Origin: JAHRVQ01 sp046290215
Lineage (GTDB): Bacteria > Pseudomonadota > Gammaproteobacteria > Pseudomonadales > Azotimanducaceae
NCBI GenBank assembly: GCA_046290215.1
Contig: JBKAGC010000259.1
Span: 1 to 5,019 of the forward strand
Direction of reading: 5' to 3'
DNA length: 5,019 bases
A program made the position numbers and the translations under genes. The notes below the pieces were generated by a model, which had not been told where the DNA came from, did no database searches, and was given only the letters and a program-made list of their open reading frames with translations. Positions 1 through 5,019 of this stretch are shown piece by piece. Position 1 is the stretch's first letter, and each line of letters starts with the position of its first letter.

Positions 1-1912
1 TCGTGAAGTAAATATGGCTCGTGAGCCCTTCCTGGAAAATGAAGACTGGCTGGCGGAGCCAATCATGGTGGAAGATTTCGTGGGTAGCGCGCCGAGGCCA
101 ATTCACAATCCAGCAAACCCTCATGAACTGGTTGGCCATGTCACAGAAGCAACGGTAGAGGATTGTGTCGCTGCCATTGAAGCGGCAACCCTCTGGGAGC
201 ATTCAGGTAGTTTGGAGCGCGCTTTTGTTTTGCGCCGGGCGGCGGACTTGTATGAAACCAACTTTGGTGAATTGTTTGCCCTGTTGACCCGTGAGGCTGG
301 CAAAACGCCAGTGGATGCGGTGGCTGAAGTTCGTGAAGCAGTAGACTTTTTACGTTATTACGCCAATCAAGCAGAAGCAGACATTAGCAGTGAACCCCGC
401 GGCTTGATCACTTGTATTTCACCCTGGAACTTTCCACTGGCGATTTTTACCGGCCAGATCGCAGCGGCGTTGGCAGCGGGTAACGGGGTGCTGGCGAAAC
501 CAGCAGAAACCACGCCTATCATTGCTGCGGCTGCTGTCAGGCTGATTCACTCTGCCGGTGTGCCGCGCAGCACCTTACAGTTGTTACCAGGTGATGGCTC
601 GATTGGTGGCGAGCTGGTGAAGCACGAGGCTATCCGTGGCGTTTGCTTTACAGGCTCCACGGCCACAGCGCAGAAAATTAATCGTACCATGGCGGAACAC
701 CTGGCGCCGAGCGCTCCCTTAATCGCTGAAACCGGCGGTCTTAACGCTGCTATCATCGATTCCACGGCGCTGCCCGAGCAGGCCGTTCGCGACACTCTGG
801 CATCGGCGTTTCAATCGGCAGGTCAGCGTTGCTCGGCATTGCGTATCTTGTATCTGCAGGCAGACGTTGCCGAACCGTTTCTAGAAATGGTTGAAGGGGC
901 AATGGAAGAACTTGAGGTGGGCAATCCCTGGCATCTTGCCACTGATGTGGGGCCTATCATCTCAGCAGAAGCGCGCGATAACATTCAAAGTTATGTGGAT
1001 GCGGCAAAGGCGGAAGGGCGCTTAATAAAGCAGTTACCCACACCTGAGAACGGTAATTTTGTGGGGCCAGCCATTATTGAAGTGGACGGCATCCAGGATC
1101 TTGAACGGGAGATTTTTGGCCCTGTATTACATGTGGCGAAGTTTGCTGCGAAAGACTTCGACAAGGTAATCGAAGACATCAATAACAGCGGTTTTGGTTT
1201 GACCTTCGGTCTACACACACGCATAGACGAGCGTGCCAAAACCATCTCTGAACAAATGCGCGTGGGTAATGTTTACGTTAACCGAAATCAGGTGGGCGCT
1301 ATTGTTGAGTCGCAGCCCTTTGGCGGGGAAGGGCTTTCTGGTACAGGACCAAAAGCTGGCGGCCCGCACTATGTGCATCGTTTCTACGAGCCGCCCGCCA
1401 CAGAAAGTGAAGTGGAAGCAGGCGAGATCGTGTCGTTACAACAAGCCCAGTCTGCGGCCAATGATTTGTACTGGCAGCCAGAAATATTAAGTGAACAAGA
1501 AATGCCCTGTGTCACCGGTGAATCTAACAAGTTAGCACTGTGGCCAAAAGGTACTGTGCTGTGTCTTGGGCCAACTGTGGACGATGCCATTGCGCAGGCG
1601 GGTGCAGCGCGGCGCATGGGGTGTCCGGCGTTGATTATTGTGCTAGGGGCGCAAGGTGCCAGTGCCATTGATGGCTATCTTGATCGTAGTGACCTGACGA
1701 ATCTTGAAGGCATTGAAGTGGTAGCTCTGTGGAGTCATGCCGAAGACCAGCGGGCAGCAAGAAAAGCCCTGGCGGCCCGAGAAGGTAAAATTGTACCGCT
1801 TGTCACCGCGCGCGATCTGGAAAGCTACTGCGTGCTCGAGCGCCATACTTGTATCGATACCACAGCGGCGGGCGGCAATGCCTCGTTGTTAGCGGCGACA
1901 GAAGATACTTAG
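1..1912 (+). CDS. putA: Bifunctional proline dehydrogenase/P5C dehydrogenase PutA, C-terminal half (5'-truncated by window edge)
   Basis: PutA oxidises proline to glutamate. This part is the NAD+-dependent aldehyde dehydrogenase half that converts glutamate semialdehyde (from P5C) to glutamate. The frame is open to the left edge, so the ATG at 14 is probably internal: full PutAs exceed about 1000 residues and the FAD-linked proline dehydrogenase half would lie upstream. Counting from that ATG, the SPWNF motif is at 136-140 (catalytic Asn139), AKPAE at 161-165, FTGS at 212-215, general-base Glu239 in AETGG, nucleophile Cys273 in GQRCSAL, cofactor-binding EIFGP at 366-370 and PFGGEGLSGTGPKAGG at 435-450. 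Residues from about 475 resemble the C-terminal extension of long PutAs (ALDH-superfamily-like domain), and TAAGGNASL at 617-625 matches the conserved C-terminal motif. No key residue is missing. Whether it also carries a DNA-binding N-terminus, as in E. coli, cannot be seen. It is convergent with the isomerase gene, 11 bp away. Confidence 0.95.
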   Translation, partial: REVNMAREPFLENEDWLAEPIMVEDFVGSAPRPIHNPANPHELVGHVTEATVEDCVAAIEAATLWEHSGSLERAFVLRRAADLYETNFGELFALLTREAGKTPVDAVAEVREAVDFLRYYANQAEADISSEPRGLITCISPWNFPLAIFTGQIAAALAAGNGVLAKPAETTPIIAAAAVRLIHSAGVPRSTLQLLPGDGSIGGELVKHEAIRGVCFTGSTATAQKINRTMAEHLAPSAPLIAETGGLNAAIIDSTALPEQAVRDTLASAFQSAGQRCSALRILYLQADVAEPFLEMVEGAMEELEVGNPWHLATDVGPIISAEARDNIQSYVDAAKAEGRLIKQLPTPENGNFVGPAIIEVDGIQDLEREIFGPVLHVAKFAAKDFDKVIEDINNSGFGLTFGLHTRIDERAKTISEQMRVGNVYVNRNQVGAIVESQPFGGEGLSGTGPKAGGPHYVHRFYEPPATESEVEAGEIVSLQQAQSAANDLYWQPEILSEQEMPCVTGESNKLALWPKGTVLCLGPTVDDAIAQAGAARRMGCPALIIVLGAQGASAIDGYLDRSDLTNLEGIEVVALWSHAEDQRAARKALAAREGKIVPLVTARDLESYCVLERHTCIDTTAAGGNASLLAATEDT

Positions 1913-1918
1913 AACCCG

Positions 1919-1956
1919 GGCTGTTAACAGGTTGAGTACTCGCCTGTTAGCCAGCC
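1919..1956. terminator. Hairpin-forming inverted repeat at the putA/hyi convergent junction, possible bidirectional terminator
   Basis: TAACAGG at 1925-1931 is the exact reverse complement of CCTGTTA at 1943-1949. The stem can extend outwards by a T-G wobble (1924/1950) and, past one bulged base at 1951, by GGCTG (1919-1923) pairing with CAGCC (1952-1956). The 11-base loop contains the palindrome GAGTACTC. The repeat covers the stop codon and last codons of the minus-strand gene and starts 7 bp after the putA stop. There is no T-tract directly after the stem on either strand, so a classical intrinsic terminator is not shown. It may instead protect 3' ends or be incidental. Confidence 0.3.
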
Positions 1957-2706
1957 TAGCCCTTCACGGGTAGTCGTTTTAGCCGAGTATTCGCAGCCAA
2001 TCCAGCCGTCATAACCCATGTCGTCTAGATAACGAAACAAATACGGTAAGTTGACCTCGCCGTACTGAGGTTCGTGGCGACCGGGAACACTAGAAAACTG
2101 GATGTGGCCAATGTGATCAAAGTATCTGGCCACATGTCTGGTCAGATTACCTTCCATAATTTGCATATGGTAGAAGTCGTATTGCAGTTTGATGTTGGAT
2201 TTATCCAGCGTCCGAATGAGCCTGACGACTTCTTTACTTGAAGTATAGGCATAGCCTGGGACATCTTGAGTGTTCAGTGGCTCGAGCATTAAGTTGATGT
2301 CGGCGGCAGCCGCCAGATCCGCTGCCCAACTGAGATTTTTCAGTAGCGTTTGCTCAACTGCCGTTTCTGAGTAGCCTTTTGTGACCCCGGCCAGGACATG
2401 AATATTACTAGCACCCAGCGCTTGCGCATAACGTAGGCTTTGCGTGAACGTTTGTTGAAAATCCGCTTCTCGCCCCGGCAAGGCGGACAAACCAATGGTG
2501 TTGTCTCCGGCAACTGCCGGAGGTGTGTTGATTAAGATCAGGGTTAAGCCTGATTGCTGCAACCAGCTTCGAATTTCTTCGACCGAATAATCATAGGGCT
2601 TGAGAAACTCTACCGCGGTAAAGCCGTCTGCGGCCGCGGTTGCAAAACGATCAGGGATCGGGAACTCCTGGTACATGGTGGTAAGGTTGGCAGCGAACTT
2701 TGGCAT
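1924..2706 (-). CDS. hyi: Hydroxypyruvate isomerase-like TIM-barrel protein
   Basis: This 260-residue protein matches E. coli Hyi (258 residues) in length and collinear motifs: an N-terminal F-A-A-N-L-T stretch, GF-AVEFLKPYDY at 29-40, LPGRE at 76-80, LMLEPLN at 139-145, LQYDFYHMQIMEG at 174-186, GHIQ at 200-203, GRHEPQYGEVN at 209-219 and GYDGWIGCEY at 231-240. The acidic and polar residues expected to hold the divalent metal and carry out isomerisation are Glu142, Asp177, Gln203 and Glu239. Family enzymes interconvert hydroxypyruvate and tartronate semialdehyde in the cytoplasm. The closely related OtnI (2-oxo-tetronate isomerase) has the same fold and signature and cannot be excluded. The usual partners (glyoxylate carboligase, tartronate semialdehyde reductase) are not in the window. 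The start at 2706 fits the family N-terminus, but its Shine-Dalgarno (TGGGGC, on the minus strand) is weak. It is divergent from the SDR gene across 114 bp. Confidence 0.85.
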   Translation of the reverse strand: MPKFAANLTTMYQEFPIPDRFATAAADGFTAVEFLKPYDYSVEEIRSWLQQSGLTLILINTPPAVAGDNTIGLSALPGREADFQQTFTQSLRYAQALGASNIHVLAGVTKGYSETAVEQTLLKNLSWAADLAAAADINLMLEPLNTQDVPGYAYTSSKEVVRLIRTLDKSNIKLQYDFYHMQIMEGNLTRHVARYFDHIGHIQFSSVPGRHEPQYGEVNLPYLFRYLDDMGYDGWIGCEYSAKTTTREGLGWLTGEYSTC

Positions 2707-2744
2707 AAGCTGGGCCCCAGTGACTTGACGCTACTTTGCCAGAG

Positions 2745-2767
2745 AAGGAGAAGAAATGCTGCCTTGA
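2745..2767 (+). other. Strong Shine-Dalgarno with a three-codon reading frame (Met-Leu-Pro-stop) ahead of the SDR gene
   Basis: AAGGAG at 2745-2750 lies five bases before an ATG at 2756, which is the best Shine-Dalgarno/start pair between the two divergent genes. The frame is ATG CTG CCT TGA, ending at 2767, 53 bases before the SDR start. It is out of frame with that start. CTGCC (2759-2763) and GGCAG (2771-2775) can form a 5-bp hairpin over the mini-frame. It could be a leader peptide or ribosome standby site, or chance. It matters only if transcription starts upstream of about 2745, which the sequence does not show. Confidence 0.2.
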
Positions 2768-2807
2768 CTTGGCAGGCGAAGCTTTTCAGAGTCGTGCCTT
2801 AATGCAT

Positions 2808-2811
2808 GGAG
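2808..2811 (+). promoter_or_regulatory. Ribosome-binding site that decides the SDR start
   Basis: Three in-frame ATGs lie at 2806, 2815 and 2821 after an in-frame stop at 2800-2802. GGAG at 2808-2811 is nine bases before 2821, a workable spacing, but only three bases before 2815 and downstream of 2806. The family N-terminus (KKVALVTGAGSGIG) also begins directly at 2821. The start at 2821 is therefore preferred. Confidence 0.5.
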
Positions 2812-2820
2812 TACATGGTT

Positions 2821-3564
2821 ATGAAAAAAGTCGCTTTGGTAACAGGCGCGGGTTCAGGTATCGGTCAACATTCTGCGCTGGCGCTGGTGGCAGCCGGCTA
2901 CCATGTGGTGCTGGTAGGGCGCCGTGAGGAGCGTCTGCAGGGAGTTGCGAGCCAGGCCGACCCTTCGATGACCTCGGTGCAACCCACGGATGTTGCTGAT
3001 CCAGAGGCAGTTGAGGGTTTATTTGCTGAAGTGGCGCAATCCCATGGTCGACTGGATGTGTTATTTAACAATGCTGGAACCGGTGCGCCGCCTGTGAGTC
3101 TGGAAGACGTTACCCTAAGTCAGTGGCAAAACGTGGTTAACGTGAATTTAACCGCGGCGTTCCTTTGTACCCAGCAAGCTTTCAAATTGATGAAAACGCA
3201 AAATCCCCAGGGGGGCCGAATTATTAATAATGGATCGATTTCTGCTCACACGCCGCGGCCCAATTCTGCGCCGTACACGGCAACCAAACACGCCATCACC
3301 GGCCTCACCAAATCTACCTCGCTAGACGGCAGAGCGTACAACATCGCCTGTAGTCAAATCGACATTGGCAATGCGCTGACAGAAATGACCGGGCGTATGG
3401 CCCAGGGTGTGCCCCAGGCTGACGGCACGGTGCGGGCTGAGCCCACCATGGATGTCAAACATGTGGCGGATGCGGTGGTGCAAATCGCCGAAATGCCGTT
3501 AGATGCTAACGTACAATTTATGACCATTATGGCCACGACGATGCCGTACATAGGCCGCGGATAA
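2821..3564 (+). CDS. Short-chain dehydrogenase/reductase (SDR), classical type, substrate unknown
   Basis: This 247-residue cytosolic NAD(P)-dependent oxidoreductase has the standard single Rossmann-fold layout: TGAGSGIG at 8-15 binds the dinucleotide, NNAG at 83-86 supports the central sheet, and the catalytic set is Asn109 (NVNL), Ser139 (NNGSIS), Tyr152 and Lys156 (YTATK). Arg34-Arg35 after the second strand suggest NADP(H) rather than NAD(H), since basic residues there usually contact the 2'-phosphate. After the active site the usual Pro-Gly of classical SDRs is replaced by Ile-Asp-Ile-Gly-Asn (180-184), which suggests a distinct subfamily. There is no signal peptide or membrane segment. 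The start is chosen over ATGs at 2806 and 2815 because of the GGAG spacing. It is divergent from the isomerase gene, so a shared hydroxy/oxo-acid role is possible but unproven. The response regulator gene follows after 83 bp. Confidence 0.9.
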   Translation: MKKVALVTGAGSGIGQHSALALVAAGYHVVLVGRREERLQGVASQADPSMTSVQPTDVADPEAVEGLFAEVAQSHGRLDVLFNNAGTGAPPVSLEDVTLSQWQNVVNVNLTAAFLCTQQAFKLMKTQNPQGGRIINNGSISAHTPRPNSAPYTATKHAITGLTKSTSLDGRAYNIACSQIDIGNALTEMTGRMAQGVPQADGTVRAEPTMDVKHVADAVVQIAEMPLDANVQFMTIMATTMPYIGRG

Positions 3565-3647
3565 CCGAAGAAAAAAGTGAACCCGTTGGGCTGGTAGGGG
3601 CGCATTTAGCGACTAGACTTAAGCTAACCTTTGTTTGTTTAAAAGTG

Positions 3648-4766
3648 ATGGCTGATTCGAAGTTTAAAATTTTGATTGTGGATGATGCGGCGGAGAATAG
3701 GCTGCTTCTAACCGCGGCTCTGGAGGATGATTACGACCTGGCGGAGGCTGCTTCTGGTGCCGAGTGCATGAGTCAGATTGAGACGGCACAACCGGATCTG
3801 ATCTTGCTGGATGTGACCATGCCTGAGATGGATGGATATGAGGTGTGTGAAACCCTCAAAGGCCATGCCAAACACCGCAATATACCAATCATTTTCGTCT
3901 CGGCGCGAGTGTCGCCCGAGGAAAGACTCGCCGGCTTTGAAGCCGGTGGCGATGAGTATGTGACCAAGCCGTTTAACCCAGAAGATCTTCATCTGAAAAT
4001 CTCCCGGGCGTTGGACGACAAGGTTGAAAACCTGCAATTGCGAAAAATCGTCATGGAGGCAATGGTTAGCTCGAGCGAGTTGGGTAGCTTAAACAGATTC
4101 TTATGCGACTCCTCACGCGCCGAGACCTACGAGGCATTAGCTGAAGCTCTATTTGAAATTACCCGGACCCTTGGCTTGAACTGTGTCTTCCAATTTCGGC
4201 CAACGGCGCAAGTGCTAAATTTTGGTATGGCCGACGATAGTCTCGAAGCGCGTTTACTCGACAAGTACAGTGACGCTGATAAGTTTTCTGACTTTCAACA
4301 CCGCACCGTGGTCAACGTCCCGCGGCTAGGTATTTTGGTGAAGAATATGCCCATGGCGGATGAGAGCAAATACGGTCGGCTCAAGGACCATTTGGCCGTG
4401 TTGATTGACGCGACAGACAGCAAAATTGAAATGCTCGAACTGGCGCTAAACATGACAGAACATCGCGCCAGGTTGGTGTCTGATCTGATTGCTGAAAATG
4501 ATCTGCAGCTGGCGAAAATTCGCGTCAAAATTGAAAAACGCGAAAAAGCCCGCCGGGAAATTATGATGGGCTTACTGCTCAGTGTTGAAGATCAGCTATT
4601 CTCCCTGGGGCTTGATGAAGACCAGGAAAAGCACCTGATGCATATGCTCGATAGCCGGGTCCAGGAAGTGGACAGCCTGCCTGACTTTTCCGCCGAGATT
4701 GAGTCGAGTTTTAACTCAGCGAAAAATAGACTACGGACTTTACTCGAATACGACAGTACCCTTTAG
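3648..4766 (+). CDS. Response regulator: CheY-like receiver domain plus unrecognised GAF-like/coiled-coil output region
   Basis: Residues 5-122 of this 372-residue protein form a receiver domain with everything needed for phosphorylation: acidic pair Asp12-Asp13, phosphoacceptor Asp55 in LLDVTMPEMDG, switch Ser85 and Lys107 in TKPF. The rest carries no HTH, GGDEF, EAL, HD-GYP, kinase or methylesterase motif that I can see. Residues about 145-255 alternate helices and short strands (NCVFQF near 178, RTVVNV near 219, GILVKNMP near 228) in a way that resembles a GAF-type fold. Residues about 257-305 are heptad-like and highly charged, probably a coiled coil for dimerisation, and an acidic helical tail follows. 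No sensor kinase is in the window, so the partner is unknown. The start is uncertain: GTG at 3645 is immediately followed by ATG at 3648, and neither has a Shine-Dalgarno. ATG is chosen by default. The protein is probably cytoplasmic, with no signal or membrane segments. Confidence 0.88.
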   Translation: MADSKFKILIVDDAAENRLLLTAALEDDYDLAEAASGAECMSQIETAQPDLILLDVTMPEMDGYEVCETLKGHAKHRNIPIIFVSARVSPEERLAGFEAGGDEYVTKPFNPEDLHLKISRALDDKVENLQLRKIVMEAMVSSSELGSLNRFLCDSSRAETYEALAEALFEITRTLGLNCVFQFRPTAQVLNFGMADDSLEARLLDKYSDADKFSDFQHRTVVNVPRLGILVKNMPMADESKYGRLKDHLAVLIDATDSKIEMLELALNMTEHRARLVSDLIAENDLQLAKIRVKIEKREKARREIMMGLLLSVEDQLFSLGLDEDQEKHLMHMLDSRVQEVDSLPDFSAEIESSFNSAKNRLRTLLEYDSTL

Positions 4767-4840
4767 GTCCTGGGTCCGTACTGAGAGCCTTCCGCACCCC
4801 TTCAGTTCTGGTATTCTGTGTTGCGAATTTTCACAATTAA

Positions 4841-4854
4841 CTGAAACTTTTAAG
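4841..4854. promoter_or_regulatory. Imperfect palindrome upstream of the thiolase gene, possible operator
   Basis: CTGAAACTTTTAAG is symmetric at 10 of 14 positions (CTnAAAnnTTTnAG) and lies just before the thiolase ribosome-binding site. Its GAAAC half loosely recalls the half-sites of TetR-family fatty-acid regulators such as PsrA, but the other half does not fit well. Placement ahead of an acyl-CoA gene is the main reason to record it. Chance symmetry in an AT-rich stretch is quite possible. Confidence 0.18.
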
Positions 4855-4856
4855 CA

Positions 4857-4864
4857 AAGAAGGA
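4857..4864 (+). promoter_or_regulatory. Ribosome-binding site of the thiolase gene
   Basis: AAGAAGGA contains a strong AAGGA core ending six bases before the ATG at 4871. It is the clearest Shine-Dalgarno ahead of a real gene in this window and fixes the start of the thiolase. Confidence 0.75.
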
Positions 4865-4870
4865 TAGACC

Positions 4871-5019
4871 ATGGCTGATGCATACATTATCGATGCAGCG
4901 AGATCTCCTCGCGGCATAGGCAAGCAGGGCAAAGGTGCCCTGGCGGAATTACATCCTGGTCGCCTGCTGGCGCAGGTGTTCGAACAAATTGAAGCCCGTA
5001 ATGATCTAAAAACCGAGGC
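4871..5019 (+). CDS. Acetyl-CoA C-acyltransferase (thiolase), N-terminal fragment cut by window edge
   Basis: The first 49 codons read MADAYIIDAARSPRGIG, then KQGKGALAELHPGRLLAQ and on to the edge. This is the characteristic thiolase N-terminus: a short strand followed by an Asp-Ala-x-Arg-(S/T)-Pro-(R/F)-Gly motif and a Gly-rich turn. Thiolases join or cleave acyl-CoAs, acting in fatty-acid beta-oxidation (3-ketoacyl-CoA thiolase) or in acetoacetyl-CoA synthesis. The two cannot be separated here, because the nucleophilic Cys near residue 90 and the C-terminal active-site motifs lie beyond the window. The gene is about 400 codons in the family, so roughly seven eighths is missing. The start is well supported by AAGGA at a six-base spacing. 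The 104-bp gap after the response regulator suggests its own promoter, although no convincing -35/-10 pair was found. Confidence 0.88.
   Translation, partial: MADAYIIDAARSPRGIGKQGKGALAELHPGRLLAQVFEQIEARNDLKTE

Noticed and set aside
14..16. ATG at 14 as the true start of a stand-alone P5C dehydrogenase
   Set aside because: The frame is open to the left edge, there is no Shine-Dalgarno in the available bases, and the C-terminal motif and extension are those of fused PutA. An internal methionine is far more likely.
1233..1490. Plus-strand 85-codon reading frame inside putA
   Set aside because: It lies wholly within the strongly conserved PutA catalytic region in another frame, and its translation resembles no protein family.
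2764..2792. SDR promoter with TTGACT (2764-2769) as -35
   Set aside because: The -35 match is good, but the 17-base spacing leads to CAGAGT, which has only three matches to TATAAT. A second TTGACG at 2725-2730 also has no -10 partner.
2736..2927. Plus-strand 63-codon reading frame overlapping the SDR start
   Set aside because: Its second half is an out-of-frame reading of the SDR cofactor-binding region, and it starts with TTG without a fitting Shine-Dalgarno. The AAGGAG nearby lies inside it rather than before it.
3606..3640. Intrinsic terminator after the SDR gene (TTAGC at 3606-3610 with GCTAA at 3623-3627, then a T-rich stretch)
   Set aside because: The stem is only five AT-rich pairs with a 12-base loop, and the T-rich stretch is interrupted by G. 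It is too weak to call.
3708..4037. Minus-strand 109-codon reading frame opposite the response regulator
   Set aside because: It is antisense to the conserved receiver domain, with no recognisable motif.
4780..4806. Terminator after the response regulator (ACTGA at 4780-4784 with TCAGT at 4802-4806)
   Set aside because: Five pairs around a 17-base loop with no following T-tract is not a credible terminator.
1..5019. Mobile elements, CRISPR arrays, tRNA genes, phage or defence modules
   Set aside because: No repeats with unique spacers, no tRNA-like cloverleaf, no transposase or integrase motifs and no target-site duplications were seen. All five genes belong to common metabolic or regulatory families.

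Overview
The window looks like ordinary chromosomal DNA from a proteobacterium, most likely a gammaproteobacterium. The main reason is that the left-hand PutA fragment closely follows the enterobacterial PutA sequence as I remember it, down to the Thr-Ala-Ala-Gly-Gly-Asn-Ala-Ser-Leu ending. Base composition is balanced by eye (near 50% GC), the genes are densely packed with gaps of about 10-115 bp, and the mix is catabolic plus regulatory. I cannot name a genus. There is no RNA gene, CRISPR array, insertion sequence, phage gene or toxin module that I can support, and no gene-free stretch longer than 300 bases.

Layout from left to right. (1) 1-1912, plus strand: the C-terminal half of a proline-utilisation PutA. 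It holds the complete L-glutamate-gamma-semialdehyde (P5C) dehydrogenase domain and a C-terminal extension; its N-terminal half lies off the left edge. (2) 1924-2706, minus strand: a hydroxypyruvate isomerase-like TIM-barrel enzyme, converging on putA with only 11 bp between stop codons and a hairpin-forming repeat over the junction. (3) 2707-2820: a 114-bp divergent intergenic region with a strong Shine-Dalgarno facing a three-codon reading frame. (4) 2821-3564, plus strand: a classical short-chain dehydrogenase/reductase. (5) 3648-4766, plus strand: a response regulator with an intact receiver domain and an unrecognised C-terminal part, possibly GAF-like followed by a coiled coil. (6) 4871-5019, plus strand: the first 49 codons of an acetyl-CoA C-acyltransferase (thiolase), running off the right edge behind a good ribosome-binding site.

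Working together: the enzymes suggest a heterotroph that oxidises amino acids (proline to glutamate), C3 hydroxy/oxo-acids, and fatty acids or other acyl-CoAs. No single pathway joins them, and the gaps plus the strand switch argue against one operon. The SDR, response regulator and thiolase share a strand but are separated by 83 and 104 bp, so each may have its own promoter. I did not find a convincing previously undescribed system. The least explained item is the output half of the response regulator.
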